Assembly: GCA_900551665.1 (NCBI GenBank)
Contig: URWW01000031.1
Location: 1 to 21,660 of the forward strand
Direction of reading: 5' to 3'
Length of the DNA stretch: 21,660 bases
Source of the DNA: an uncultured Collinsella sp.
GTDB lineage: Bacteria; Actinomycetota; Coriobacteriia; Coriobacteriales; Coriobacteriaceae
Below the pieces are notes generated by a model, which saw nothing but the letters and a program-made list of their open reading frames with translations, had not been told where the DNA came from and did not search any database. This document shows, in pieces, positions 1 through 8,007 of the stretch. Within the stretch, counting starts at the first letter, position 1, and every line of letters starts with the position of its first letter. Made by a program: the position numbers and the translations under genes.

Positions 1-675
1 CAGCTTGCCCTGGTCATCCTTCATGGGGAATTTCACATAGACGGTGGTGCAGGGGTCGTCCTGGTACTCGATCTCCGCCTCAGCCAGGGCGGTCTCATCG
101 TGGGGGCACCAGTACACAGGCTTGAGCCCCTTGTAGATATAGCCCTTCTTGTACATGGCCCCAAAGACCTTGACCTCCTCCGCCTCGAAGCTGGGGTCCA
201 TGGTCTTATAGGGGTGCTCCCAGTCGCCGATGACGCCCAGGCGCTTGAAGCCCTCGCGCTGCAGGTCGATGTTCTCGACGGCGAACTTGTTGCAGAGCTC
301 GCGAATCTCAGCCGTAGAGGCCTGGTTGAACTTCTCGGTGCCCATCTGGGTCTCGACCTTGTGCTCGATAGGCTGGCCGTGGCAATCCCAACCGGGCACG
401 TACGGGGTCTCATAACCCTGCATGGCCTTGTAGCGGTTGATCATGTCCTTGGCGATCTTGTTCATCGCGTGACCCAGGTGGATGGGGCCGTTGGCGTAGG
501 GAGGGCCGTCGTGCAGGACGAACTTCTCGTGGCCCTCGTTCTTCTTGAGCATGAGCTCGTACACGTGGTTCTGCTGCCAGCGCTTGAGACGCTCCGGCTC
601 GCGCTGCGCCAGGGCCGCCCTCATGGGGAACTTGGTCTTGGGCAGGTTCATGGTCTGCTTGTACTCGTTTGCCAC
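1..675 (-). CDS. ileS: Isoleucyl-tRNA synthetase, N-terminal part (runs off the window)
   Basis: Charges tRNA-Ile with isoleucine in the cytoplasm. The first 225 codons are present and the frame is open to the window edge. The N-terminus has the bacterial IleS signature LNLPKTKFPMRA (residues 10-21). The class I signature follows: DGPPYANGPIHLGH, with the HIGH-type motif HLGH at about 66-69. The GWDCHGQPIE segment near 95-105 is typical of the Ile/Val/Leu group. The N-terminal block distinguishes it from ValS and LeuS. Start is GTG at 675, chosen because an AGAGAGGGG ribosome-binding sequence lies a few bases upstream and the protein aligns with the family from there. It sits behind an Ile-type T-box leader, so expression should rise when uncharged tRNA-Ile accumulates. 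The editing and KMSKS regions lie outside the window. Confidence 0.97.
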   Translation of the reverse strand, partial: MANEYKQTMNLPKTKFPMRAALAQREPERLKRWQQNHVYELMLKKNEGHEKFVLHDGPPYANGPIHLGHAMNKIAKDMINRYKAMQGYETPYVPGWDCHGQPIEHKVETQMGTEKFNQASTAEIRELCNKFAVENIDLQREGFKRLGVIGDWEHPYKTMDPSFEAEEVKVFGAMYKKGYIYKGLKPVYWCPHDETALAEAEIEYQDDPCTTVYVKFPMKDDQGKL

Positions 676-703
676 GAATACCCCTCTCTGTTGTGGGCGC
701 ATG

Positions 704-740
704 AAAAAACGCCCGTCCTAGCTCAAGCTGGGACGAAGCG
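704..740 (-). terminator. T-box attenuator terminator upstream of ileS
   Basis: On the minus strand a stem CGTCC-c-AGCT / AGCT-a-GGACG with a two-base loop, extended by an outer CGC/GCG, is followed by six T. The CGTCCCAGC half is the same strand used by the T-box antiterminator, so the two structures are mutually exclusive. Confidence 0.9.
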
Positions 741-992
741 CCTATGAATGCGGGAAGCAGACCCGCGTGCGTTTCGCTATACCACCCAGCTCAAAGGTTC
801 ACGCGATCGCGCTCCCCTCGTACTCGGCTGGTCTGTCACGACGACCATCCCGGCGACGCCTACTGGGCGCGAACGCGCCGTTGGGGCCGCGGCTCCGGGG
901 TGATATTCGATGCGGCCGCACGCACCCGGATCGCAGCTCCCCGGGCTCTCTTCGCCGTGCGGGTCCGACCTACTCGTCCCCATCAACGCCTG
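704..992 (-). promoter_or_regulatory. T-box riboswitch of ileS (Ile specifier, transcription-attenuation type)
   Basis: The leader RNA senses uncharged tRNA-Ile and controls ileS. Stem I begins near 990 with GATGGGG pairing to CCCC next to the specifier loop. The 5' side carries GACGAGTAGG (S-turn type) and the distal arm has AGAGAGCC and GCTGCGA, as in canonical Stem I. The 3' specifier side reads CGAATATCACC, giving specifier ATC (904-902) followed by A. The T-box bulge is GGGTGGTATAGCG; its TGGT can pair with the ACCA end of tRNA-Ile. The antiterminator is GCTGGG with CCCAGC plus GCGAA with TTCGT, flanking the bulge. It excludes the terminator at 704-740, which shares its 3' strand. No protein gene is needed to explain 676-1222; the remaining 1011-1222 shows nothing clear beyond AT-rich patches. 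Confidence 0.93.
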
Positions 993-1001
993 TGATTCAG
1001 C

Positions 1002-1010
1002 ATGATAGCA
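1002..1010 (-). promoter_or_regulatory. Candidate extended -10 promoter for the ileS T-box transcript
   Basis: The minus strand reads TGCTATCAT, an extended -10 (TGN-TATCAT). Transcription would start near 995, just before T-box Stem I. I see no good -35 box, so this rests on the -10 and its position only. Confidence 0.5.
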
Positions 1011-1222
1011 CGGGCGGAACACTCCTAGGTTGAAACACATACCGCAATCACGTCGCACCGCCCTCCAACCTGACCCAAATTTCAAAACATGACATGCAGC
1101 CGCTCGAATTCCATCAAAACGTTCGCCATAGGCACACGTTCAAAATTCAAATTCTGCGGATTTCCCAAACAAGGTACGCGTCTGGCGAATGTTTTAGCGG
1201 CATCGAGCGCGAAACAGGCAGT

Positions 1223-1660
1223 CTAGATGTCGGCGGCGTCGATCAAAGGCACGCCTTCACCCATAAGGGCTTGCGCGAACAGGCCGCGCCCGGCAATGAG
1301 GCGACCGGTGAACGTTCCATCGTACACCTCGCGCACGCCGCAGCTCGGGCTACGCGACTGCAGGACGGCGGCGGCCAGCTCGCCCGACTCGATATGCGGT
1401 TTAAGCCGCGCCATCTCAGCGGCAACGCCCGCACGGTATTCGGAATCGACGCTGACTCCGCAGTTGTTCACAACCTCTCCGTCAACGATCTCCGCGGGAG
1501 GACGAGGCGTGGGAAGACCACCCGCCACCTCGGGACATACCGGAATGACCTCGATCTCGGGATGCTTCGCCAGCTCCGAGAGCAAACGCTCGCTGCGGTT
1601 ATTGCCGCCGCTGTATTTGCAGTTCTCACCCAGCAGACAGGCGCTTACCGCGATTTTCAT
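1223..1660 (-). CDS. DUF523 family protein
   Basis: A 145-residue protein of the DUF523 (YbbK-like) family, whose biochemical role I cannot state. It begins MKIAVSACLLGENCKYSGG, the family's Cys-containing N-terminal motif (Cys 8 and 14). It also contains VCPEVAGGLPTPRPPAE and SRSPSCGVREVYDGTFTGR, the other conserved Cys-bearing blocks, so a metal or Fe-S role is conceivable but only inferred. Length fits a single-domain member. Start is ATG at 1660 because AGGAGG sits six bases upstream; a longer reading would run into the rpsT terminator. It lies between rpsT and ileS. Its start is only about 15 nt beyond the rpsT terminator U-tract, and no separate promoter is obvious, so it may depend on read-through. 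No clear terminator follows it. Confidence 0.85.
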   Translation of the reverse strand: MKIAVSACLLGENCKYSGGNNRSERLLSELAKHPEIEVIPVCPEVAGGLPTPRPPAEIVDGEVVNNCGVSVDSEYRAGVAAEMARLKPHIESGELAAAVLQSRSPSCGVREVYDGTFTGRLIAGRGLFAQALMGEGVPLIDAADI

Positions 1661-1674
1661 GGCACCTCCTATGC

Positions 1675-1701
1675 AAAACGGGTCCCGCAAGCGGGACCCG
1701 T
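1675..1701 (-). terminator. Rho-independent terminator after rpsT
   Basis: A perfect stem ACGGGTCCCGC / GCGGGACCCGT with a two-base loop ends in TTTT on the minus strand. It lies 27 nt past the rpsT stop codon and just upstream of the DUF523 ribosome-binding site. The U-tract is short, so termination may be partial. Confidence 0.88.
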
Positions 1702-1728
1702 TGAAGAACAAGCTATGTTCGCGAAACC

Positions 1729-1989
1729 TTAGAGGGTGTTCACGAGCTTCTGGATGCCGGACTTGCGGTTGGCAGCCTGGTTCTTGTGGATGACGCCCTT
1801 GGCGACGGCCTTGTCCAGCTTGCGGTAGGCGGTGGTGGCAGCAGCCTGGGCAGCGGCCTTGTCGCCAGCCTCAACGGCGGCCTTGACGTGCTTGATAACG
1901 GTCTTGAGCTCGGAGCGGATCGCCTTGTTGCGGACGCGAGCAACCTCGCTGGTGCGGATGCGCTTCTTCTGAGACTTGATGTTTGCCAT
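1729..1989 (-). CDS. rpsT: 30S ribosomal protein S20
   Basis: Binds 16S rRNA early in assembly of the 30S subunit. The 86-residue product starts MANIKSQKKRIRTSEVARVRN, the conserved S20 start, is very rich in Lys, Arg and Ala throughout, and has the usual S20 length. Start ATG at 1989 is preceded by GAAAGGAA about nine bases upstream. The gene is an independent transcription unit: a good promoter at 2071-2099, a leader of about 75 nt, and a terminator at 1675-1701. The order holA then rpsT on the same strand is common in bacteria. S20 is autoregulated in some bacteria, but I see no specific operator here. Confidence 0.99.
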   Translation of the reverse strand: MANIKSQKKRIRTSEVARVRNKAIRSELKTVIKHVKAAVEAGDKAAAQAAATTAYRKLDKAVAKGVIHKNQAANRKSGIQKLVNTL

Positions 1990-2070
1990 CGGGTTCGGTT
2001 CCTTTCGGGTACTTACAAGGTCTTACTATCCGGCCTCTGAGACACGGTTGTTGAGGTCATACGGGCGAGT

Positions 2071-2099
2071 ATTTTACACGCGCAACCCAGCTCACGCAA
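2071..2099 (-). promoter_or_regulatory. rpsT promoter (-35 TTGCGT, 17-bp spacer, -10 TAAAAT)
   Basis: On the minus strand, TTGCGT (2094-2099) and TAAAAT (2071-2076) are exactly 17 bp apart. The predicted start near 2064 leaves a leader of about 75 nt before rpsT. It lies in the 188-nt gap after holA, where no strong holA terminator is visible. Confidence 0.75.
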
Positions 2100-2177
2100 C
2101 AGCAATCAAGCAATATGTGCAGGTTGCACGGGATTATTCACAAGTTCACCCACCAACTCGCCACAATGACCGGAGAT

Positions 2178-3149
2178 TTACCTGCCCCGGCGCTGCTGGG
2201 GGCGGCACATGTCCATAACCCACATCTGAAGCGCCAGCTCGCCGTCGCGTGACCCTTTCAGCGCCAACTCGACATCGACCGCCGAGGACAGCGCCTCGAG
2301 CAGCTCGTCCATCTTCCATCGACGGGCCCATGAGGCGTGGTTCTTGACCTGCCAGGTCTGGACACCCAGGGTAGAGGCCAGCTGCCCGGCCTGCCCGCGG
2401 GCATCGAGGGACTTCGCGATGATAAGCTCGCGCAGGCGCGTCACCAACAATGACCAGATTCGGACCTCGCTCTTGGCCGGCTGCAGCTTGAGCAGTTCAA
2501 GCGAACGGGTAAGGTCGCGGGCGGCCACCGCATTGAGAAGCTCCCACGGCTTGACCTCGGCGGTGCGCATGACATGCCGTTCGACGTCGGCGAGCGTAAT
2601 CTCGGGGCCGTCGATCATCGAGGCGAGCTTCTTGAGTTCGTTGTCGAGCATGCGCATGTTCTCGCCAGCGCGAGAAACCAGGGCCTCGGCGGCGGGGATG
2701 CCCATCACCTTCCCGTGCGCCTGCGCCATCTTCGCCACGCGGGGCGGAAGCTCATACGCCTTCATGGGAGCACAGGAAATGACGGCCTTCGCCCCAAGTT
2801 TTGCGATCGCCTTGTAGAGCCTCGTATTCTTCGCAAGCGCTGTGGCGACCACCAAACACACCGTCGTGGGAGCGGGATTAGCGAAATACTCCACCAACGG
2901 CTCGCTCACCGCCTTGGGCAGCTTGTCACAGTTCCTCAAAATGACCAAGCGAAACTCAGACCCCATGGGAAAGGTGTTGAGGGAGGCGATGATGTCGTCG
3001 ATCTGCGGGTCCTTGGCCATATCCCGCTCATCGAGGTTGAACGCAGCCATGCCGGACGCGTCCAAGCGCGCCTTCATCTTCTCGATCGTGTGCGAGCTCT
3101 TGAGCTCGTCGGAGCCCACGACGAGGTATCCCGGCAGCAACTCCGCCAT
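2178..3149 (-). CDS. holA: DNA polymerase III, delta subunit
   Basis: The delta subunit opens the sliding clamp as part of the clamp-loader complex at the replication fork. The 323-residue product is typical in length. It opens MAELLPGYLVVGSDELKSS, the start of the first AAA+-like domain. Further family-like stretches are FNLDERDM, LNTFPMGSEFRLVILRNCDKLPK and GENMRMLDNELKKLA, followed by a helical collar domain (about 210-320) containing VKPWELLNAVAARD. I place the start at ATG 3149, where GAGAGGGGG lies about eight bases upstream; a GTG at 3170 in the same frame would place that ribosome-binding site inside the gene. It follows comEC after a 53-nt gap, the common comEA-comEC-holA arrangement. 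A TATACT at 3188-3193 could be a weak internal -10. Confidence 0.93.
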   Translation of the reverse strand: MAELLPGYLVVGSDELKSSHTIEKMKARLDASGMAAFNLDERDMAKDPQIDDIIASLNTFPMGSEFRLVILRNCDKLPKAVSEPLVEYFANPAPTTVCLVVATALAKNTRLYKAIAKLGAKAVISCAPMKAYELPPRVAKMAQAHGKVMGIPAAEALVSRAGENMRMLDNELKKLASMIDGPEITLADVERHVMRTAEVKPWELLNAVAARDLTRSLELLKLQPAKSEVRIWSLLVTRLRELIIAKSLDARGQAGQLASTLGVQTWQVKNHASWARRWKMDELLEALSSAVDVELALKGSRDGELALQMWVMDMCRPQQRRGR

Positions 3150-3202
3150 ATGTGCAGCCCCCTCTCTCACCGGTCAACTGACGTCTCAGTATAGCGAAGC
3201 GC

Positions 3203-5566
3203 TCAGCGCTGCGTTCGAAACCGAGGATACGGATGCCCCGGCGTCACATGAATATCGCCTACGTCCTTAGTGCACAAGAACATCGATCCCGACGCCTCGA
3301 CCATGCGCACACATGCGGGATTGGGGTGCCCATAGCGATTCCCCTCGCCGGCACTCGCCACGCAAAGCTCCGGCAGCAGCGAGTCAAGCGCCTTGGCAGA
3401 TACCGAAACGCGGGACCCGTGATGCCCGAGCTTCAAGACATCGATATCGCCCACTTCCCCCATATACGATTCGAGCTCGTCCCGCTCGGTATCACCGGTC
3501 AACAAAACGCGAAGGCCCCCGCGTGCCCCCTCATAGGAGACATCCAGCACCGCCGAATCCGCGTTCTCGTCGCCACGTACCCTGGTATCCGGCCAAATAA
3601 GCTCACAGACAAAGGAGCCGACTCGCACTGCATCGCCCTCGCGCAGCTCGCTCACGGCAGGCCCATCGGATAATTCCGCCGGAATATGGTCAGCCGCACC
3701 ATCCGCAACGTACAGCCGATCGACCCGCACACCCTCGAGAACATCGGGAAGGCCGCCCCAATGGTCCTTATCCCAATGCGTGATCACAACACCGTCGAGC
3801 CCAAAGACATGATTGCGCGCCAGGGCCGTCCGAGTCGCCTCCCCTATCCCCGCATCGACAAGCAACGTCGACGGCCCGTCGCGTATCAAAATTGCATCGC
3901 CCTGACCGATATCGAGCACGATGATTTCGGGAGGAGCAAAGCGGGTCCAATATGAGAGGTGCGCGACGGCACAGAAGAATACGAGCATGAGCGCGAGAAC
4001 GAGACGCTTCGGCATGACGGGCCTCCAACGAACATACACCAGGAGTGCCGCACCGTAAGCGATCGGCGCCACTACCCACGACGACTCGACCGAAACGAGC
4101 GCAAACGGAATGCCCGCACACACCTGCGCGAAAAAGACAGATATACGCGCAAGGCCGTCGGCGGGCGCCAGGGCGAATCCAGCGATGGCCCCAGCTGCGC
4201 CGGTCACGCCCGTAACCTGGGCAACCATGTCAGATATGGTCGCCACCCCCGTGCCGAGTAGACCGGTCACGAGCAAGCCGCTCATGGCCGGGCCGACAAG
4301 CAGGTTCGCCAGCGGAGATACGAGCGACACCTCGCCGAACACCGGCAAGGTCAACGGTAACGTGGCCCATTGGGCTACCAACGTGATGGACAAGGCGTCC
4401 GCAACGGAAGCGGGGACATGCAGAGCACATAGATGATGCCGAACATAGGGGCCGAACAGGATAATGAACAGCACGCTCGCAACCGAAAGCCGAAACCCAA
4501 GGTCATAAACGGCACCGGGATCGACGGCGACCAGGGCGGCCACCGCGATCGCAAGTCCCGAAGGCGCATGCGCGCGGCGATGACCCATGATCGCCGCGGA
4601 TGCGATCGCCACCATGCAAACCGAACGGATCGCAGAAGGGGCGCCACCGGTGAACACCATGTACGCAGCCATGGCGACAAGCATGACCAGCTGCTGCGCT
4701 CCTTTTGAGAACCCCACGTGGCGAAGCGTTCGCTCAAGCATGGCCGCGATATAAGCGAAATGGCTTCCCGAAACCGCCACGAGGTGCGTGAGCCCGCAAG
4801 CGGAGAAATCGGCCTGAGCCTCCGACTGATTGAGCTCCGTCGTCCTACCGCACACCGTCCCGGCAACCAGCGCCCGATAATCGCTTCCTCCCGCGTCGAG
4901 CACGCGCAGCGCACGGGCCCGAAGCGACCCAATCGAAACGCCGCGCGCCTCGGTCCCATGCTCCAAGATCGACACGATGCGGGCTGAGGCGACCTCCCCT
5001 TTTGCAAAGCGGCTTCGCGCATAGTCGGAGTCATCAAGCGCTTTCACGCGACACACGGCACGCAGGGTCGTCCCATCCTCAAAAGCCTCGTCACTTGAGA
5101 CGCGAACCGACCCAAGGCGCTTTCCCGTATCGACGTCGACCATGAGAGCGGTCGATGAGAACCCCCGCTCGCCGGCAGAAGGATCGCCGCGGATGAACAG
5201 GACACACGCCCCGCCGCCCGCACCGAGGACCGCACGACTCCCCGCCTGCCATCTCAACAACCAGCCGGTTGCGGCGACGCACCCAATCAAGACGCCCATA
5301 CCGAGCATCACAATCGGACGAGCGAAGGAGTAGAGGCGACCCGACCCTCGCAAACGGCGCGCGAGGGTAAACGCCAAGACGGACACCAAGCTCAACGCCC
5401 ACGCGCCGATCCAGGACACCACATCGCCGCCGTCTCGCAGTCGCCACCCCGCTTCGAGCATGAGCAGGGCCGATGCGCATACGCCCGCTGCGAGAAACGC
5501 CGTGGGCGGAACATACGGCCGAACCGGCAGATCTCTGCCGCTACCAACCATGCCAATCACACGCAT
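3203..5566 (-). CDS. comEC: ComEC/Rec2 DNA-uptake channel protein
   Basis: Membrane protein thought to pass single-stranded DNA into the cell during transformation. The 787 residues show the full three-part layout. There is an N-terminal membrane and DUF4131-like region (about 20-200). A polytopic Competence domain (about 225-515) carries the signature CGLTHLVAVSGSHF at 257-270. The C-terminal metallo-beta-lactamase domain (from about 546) has DIGQGDA (552-558), THWDKDHWGG (596-605), LTGD (689-692), GHHGS (714-718) and HPNP (747-750). All expected metal-ligand motifs appear intact. Start ATG at 5566 overlaps the comEA stop by 10 nt, indicating translational coupling; the local ribosome-binding site is weak. 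Intact reading frame and motifs argue against decay. Whether the organism is competent cannot be judged from these genes alone. Confidence 0.96.
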   Translation of the reverse strand: MRVIGMVGSGRDLPVRPYVPPTAFLAAGVCASALLMLEAGWRLRDGGDVVSWIGAWALSLVSVLAFTLARRLRGSGRLYSFARPIVMLGMGVLIGCVAATGWLLRWQAGSRAVLGAGGGACVLFIRGDPSAGERGFSSTALMVDVDTGKRLGSVRVSSDEAFEDGTTLRAVCRVKALDDSDYARSRFAKGEVASARIVSILEHGTEARGVSIGSLRARALRVLDAGGSDYRALVAGTVCGRTTELNQSEAQADFSACGLTHLVAVSGSHFAYIAAMLERTLRHVGFSKGAQQLVMLVAMAAYMVFTGGAPSAIRSVCMVAIASAAIMGHRRAHAPSGLAIAVAALVAVDPGAVYDLGFRLSVASVLFIILFGPYVRHHLCALHVPASVADALSITLVAQWATLPLTLPVFGEVSLVSPLANLLVGPAMSGLLVTGLLGTGVATISDMVAQVTGVTGAAGAIAGFALAPADGLARISVFFAQVCAGIPFALVSVESSWVVAPIAYGAALLVYVRWRPVMPKRLVLALMLVFFCAVAHLSYWTRFAPPEIIVLDIGQGDAILIRDGPSTLLVDAGIGEATRTALARNHVFGLDGVVITHWDKDHWGGLPDVLEGVRVDRLYVADGAADHIPAELSDGPAVSELREGDAVRVGSFVCELIWPDTRVRGDENADSAVLDVSYEGARGGLRVLLTGDTERDELESYMGEVGDIDVLKLGHHGSRVSVSAKALDSLLPELCVASAGEGNRYGHPNPACVRMVEASGSMFLCTKDVGDIHVTPGHPYPRFRTQR

Positions 5567-6315
5567 ATCGAACTTTTGAGCTTTTCGAACTTCTTCTCGC
5601 CGATGCCGCTCACGCGCATGAGGTCCTCAATGGTCGAAAACGGGCCGTTCGCTTCGCGATCCTCGACGATGGCACGTGCGGTCGACGGCCCCACCCCGGG
5701 CAACGCGTCGAGGTCCGATTCCGTGGCACGGTTGATGTTGACGGGCCCGTCGGCAGTGGCAACCCCCTGCGCAGACGCCCCAACATCGGGAGCCACGGCT
5801 CCCGAACCGCCACCGCCCGCCTCCCCCACACGCGGGACATACACCTGCTGCCCGTCTTGCAGCTTTGCGGCTCGATTGACGCGAGCGGCATCGGCATCAG
5901 CGGCAAACCCACCGGCAGCTTCGATGGCATCCCCCACTCGCGAATCGGCCCGCAGGGTCACAAGGGAAGGAGCGCCTACGGCCCCAGCAACATCAACTAC
6001 GATGACCTCTGGCTTCTCCGGTTTACCCTCAGATCCCGAAGCACCGTCACCCGAAGCACCGCCGTCATCCGGAGCCGTGTCGTCATTTTCGACCTCTGCC
6101 GCACCCTGCTCCGAACTCCCAGCCTCCGAACGCGTGACCAGAACTCCCCCGTCACCGGCACCCGCCGCCCCGAGGGCCCCCGTCACTCCTGCTCCAAGAG
6201 CCATGATCAAGAGAACCGCGACAACCGCCCCGATCACCAACACCACCGGCCGCTGCCTCGCATAGAGCCTGCAGCGTCTCGCCCATGTCATTCTCTCCTC
6301 TTGCACCTGTGCCAT
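5557..6315 (-). CDS. comEA: ComEA DNA-binding competence protein
   Basis: Membrane-anchored receptor that binds double-stranded DNA outside the membrane and hands it to the uptake machinery. The 252-residue reading has a short cytoplasmic N-terminus and one membrane helix (about 23-46). An acidic Gly/Ser/Asp/Glu-rich linker (about 60-103) follows, then an SLBB-type domain (VIVVDVAGAV...RVNRAAKLQDGQQVYVPR, about 104-163). A second Gly/Ala-rich linker leads to a C-terminal helix-hairpin-helix pair (VNINRATESDLDALPGVGPSTA near 192-213, and RVSGIGEKKFEKL near 234-246). Start is ATG 6315, seven bases after GGGGAGGT; an upstream reading to 6402 lacks this support. Its stop overlaps the comEC start. 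No convincing promoter is visible between the 6401-6445 hairpin and the start. Confidence 0.94.
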   Translation of the reverse strand: MAQVQEERMTWARRCRLYARQRPVVLVIGAVVAVLLIMALGAGVTGALGAAGAGDGGVLVTRSEAGSSEQGAAEVENDDTAPDDGGASGDGASGSEGKPEKPEVIVVDVAGAVGAPSLVTLRADSRVGDAIEAAGGFAADADAARVNRAAKLQDGQQVYVPRVGEAGGGGSGAVAPDVGASAQGVATADGPVNINRATESDLDALPGVGPSTARAIVEDREANGPFSTIEDLMRVSGIGEKKFEKLKSSICV

Positions 6316-6400
6316 ATGCGCACCTCCCCTCATCAAGCATCGCAAGACGGGAGACGTGAAGCGCCGGCAATATGAAGTAGCGCCGATCGGTCTGTATGGC

Positions 6401-6445
6401 AATCTGGCCGCAACCTGTCCATCGTGGGCAGATTGCGGCCAGATT
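6401..6445 (-). repeat. Long hairpin between thiI and comEA, no U-tract
   Basis: A perfect 13-bp inverted repeat AATCTGGCCGCAA / TTGCGGCCAGATT is extended inward by a wobble pair and CTGCCC / GGACAG with one mismatch, around a five-base loop ACGAT. The whole 45 nt folds into about 20 pairs. Neither strand has a T-run after the stem, so it is not a standard terminator. It starts 30 nt beyond the thiI stop. It may be a processing or stability hairpin, a rho-type end, or a dispersed repeat. Confidence 0.85.
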
Positions 6446-6474
6446 TAGCACCAGATTATGGGCAGGCGTGTGGA

Positions 6475-7716
6475 TTACTCCGCGGCTTGGTAGCGAATCT
6501 CGATCTCGCTGTGGCGTTCGCGCATGCAACGGGGGCGCTTGTACACCGGCGCCTCGAAATCGATGTACTCGACATGGGAGACCAGGTAATCGATCATCGC
6601 CTCGTGATCGAACATCTCCCACGCCTCGTGGACCTCGTCGAGCTTCGCATGGGTCTCGGGACGACGCGGCATGAACAGTGTGCAGCAGTCGGGCGCGGTC
6701 TCGCACGAGATCTCATACGTGCCGATCTGCTTGGCGCGCTCGATGATCTCCTGCTTATCCGAACCGATGAGCGGCATGAACACCGGGATATCCACGACCT
6801 CGTTGACGGCCATGATGTTCTCGAGCGTCTGCGACGCGACCTGGCCGAGCGACTCGCCCGTGACAATGGCCTTGGCGCCCTCGAGGCGCGCGATGCGCTC
6901 CGCCACCGAGTACATGACGCGGCGATACATGATCACGCGCAGATCGGACGGGGTCTTCATCGAGATCTCGCGCTGGCAATCGCCGAACGGGACGACGTAC
7001 ATGCGGCCGATCTGAACCGCAGGCGCGAGCTGCTCGATGATGTCACGGCACAGATACTCGCTCGTATCGGCCGTCTGGGGACGACCGGAGAAATGGATCG
7101 GCACCACGACGGCGCCGCGACGAGCGAGCTGCCAGGTTGCGACCGGAGAATCGATACCCGAGGAAAGCAGCGTCACGACCTTGCCGGCACTGCCCTGCGG
7201 CAGGCCGCCCACGCCTCGCATACTGCGGGCGTACACATACACGCTGCCCTGGACGACGAGCACGTGCACGCAGGCATCGGGCTCGCGCATCTGAACCTTC
7301 TTCTCGGGATACGCAAGGCAGAGCGCCTCGCCGACCTGGCGGTTGAGGTCCATGCTCGTGAGCTCGTAGTCCGTATTCGAACGGCGTGCGGCGACCTTGA
7401 AGGTCTCGAACGGTCCGAACTCGGCGAGCGCATCGATCGCGGCGCGGCAATACTCATCGGGCTCGCGGTTCGTGTGGAACGCCAGCGAGCAGCGGGCGAC
7501 GCCCGGAACCTGGGCGATGAGCGGCATGGCGCGCTCAACCTCGCCCTTGGTGGAGAAGGTGACGAGGATATGGCCGGAGATGCGCGTCACGCACGAAACG
7601 GAAAAGGCGGCCAAGGCCGCCTTCAACGAATCCATGAGGACGCGCTCGAACCGCGTGCGGTTCTTGCCCTTGAGCCCTATCTCGTGATAGTGCACCAGGC
7701 ATACGCGACTTGCCAA
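6475..7716 (-). CDS. thiI: tRNA 4-thiouridine synthase ThiI (no rhodanese domain)
   Basis: Adenylates U8 of tRNA and inserts sulfur to make 4-thiouridine; in some bacteria it also serves thiazole synthesis. The 413-residue protein has a ferredoxin-like plus THUMP region (about 1-165) and a PP-loop ATPase domain with the loop LLSSGIDSPVA (183-193). APDCC at 341-345 supplies the Cys equivalent to Cys344 of the E. coli enzyme. It ends soon after this domain, so the C-terminal rhodanese domain of the E. coli enzyme (482 residues) is absent, as in Bacillus-type ThiI. Sulfur therefore probably comes directly from a cysteine desulfurase encoded elsewhere. Start is TTG at 7716, immediately after the rpoZ stop, with AGGAGG six bases upstream. 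It belongs to the mihF-gmk-rpoZ-thiI transcript. Confidence 0.97.
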   Translation of the reverse strand: MASRVCLVHYHEIGLKGKNRTRFERVLMDSLKAALAAFSVSCVTRISGHILVTFSTKGEVERAMPLIAQVPGVARCSLAFHTNREPDEYCRAAIDALAEFGPFETFKVAARRSNTDYELTSMDLNRQVGEALCLAYPEKKVQMREPDACVHVLVVQGSVYVYARSMRGVGGLPQGSAGKVVTLLSSGIDSPVATWQLARRGAVVVPIHFSGRPQTADTSEYLCRDIIEQLAPAVQIGRMYVVPFGDCQREISMKTPSDLRVIMYRRVMYSVAERIARLEGAKAIVTGESLGQVASQTLENIMAVNEVVDIPVFMPLIGSDKQEIIERAKQIGTYEISCETAPDCCTLFMPRRPETHAKLDEVHEAWEMFDHEAMIDYLVSHVEYIDFEAPVYKRPRCMRERHSEIEIRYQAAE

Positions 7717-8001
7717 TTAGGCCTCCTGGGGGTCGATGTGGCCGAGGGCGGCCTCATAACGCTCGTGGTCGTAGGAGATGGTGCCATCCACGATCTCCTC
7801 CATGGCCATGGAGATGGTGTCCTTGCCGGACAGCATGACGGTGAGGTCATCGGTGTCCTGGACGGCGAGGACGCGGCTGTGCTGGCCGCGCAGCATGTTG
7901 TTGATGTCGCTGGCGCGCTGGGACGCGAGCGAGGAGAGCAGGAACCTATTGTGGTCGGTCTTCTCCAGCAGGTCATCAATGGCAGGCTTCACAACAGACA
8001 C
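7717..8001 (-). CDS. rpoZ: RNA polymerase omega subunit
   Basis: Small subunit that helps fold and hold beta' in RNA polymerase. The 94-residue product contains KPAIDDLLEKTDHNRFLLSS and RASDINNMLRG, which match the conserved omega helices. It then has DTISMAMEEIVDGTISYD, the usual C-terminal region. GTG at 8001 is taken as the start, with GAAAGGAA about ten bases upstream; a second GTG three codons later is possible. It follows gmk after 6 nt and abuts thiI, so these genes are co-transcribed. gmk-rpoZ is one of the best conserved gene pairs in bacteria, which supports both calls. Confidence 0.95.
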   Translation of the reverse strand: MSVVKPAIDDLLEKTDHNRFLLSSLASQRASDINNMLRGQHSRVLAVQDTDDLTVMLSGKDTISMAMEEIVDGTISYDHERYEAALGHIDPQEA

Positions 8002-8007
8002 TTCGGA

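Noticed and set aside
777..1085. Short frames on both strands over the ileS leader
   Set aside because: The sequence is fully explained by the T-box RNA; the frames have no ribosome-binding sites or motifs.
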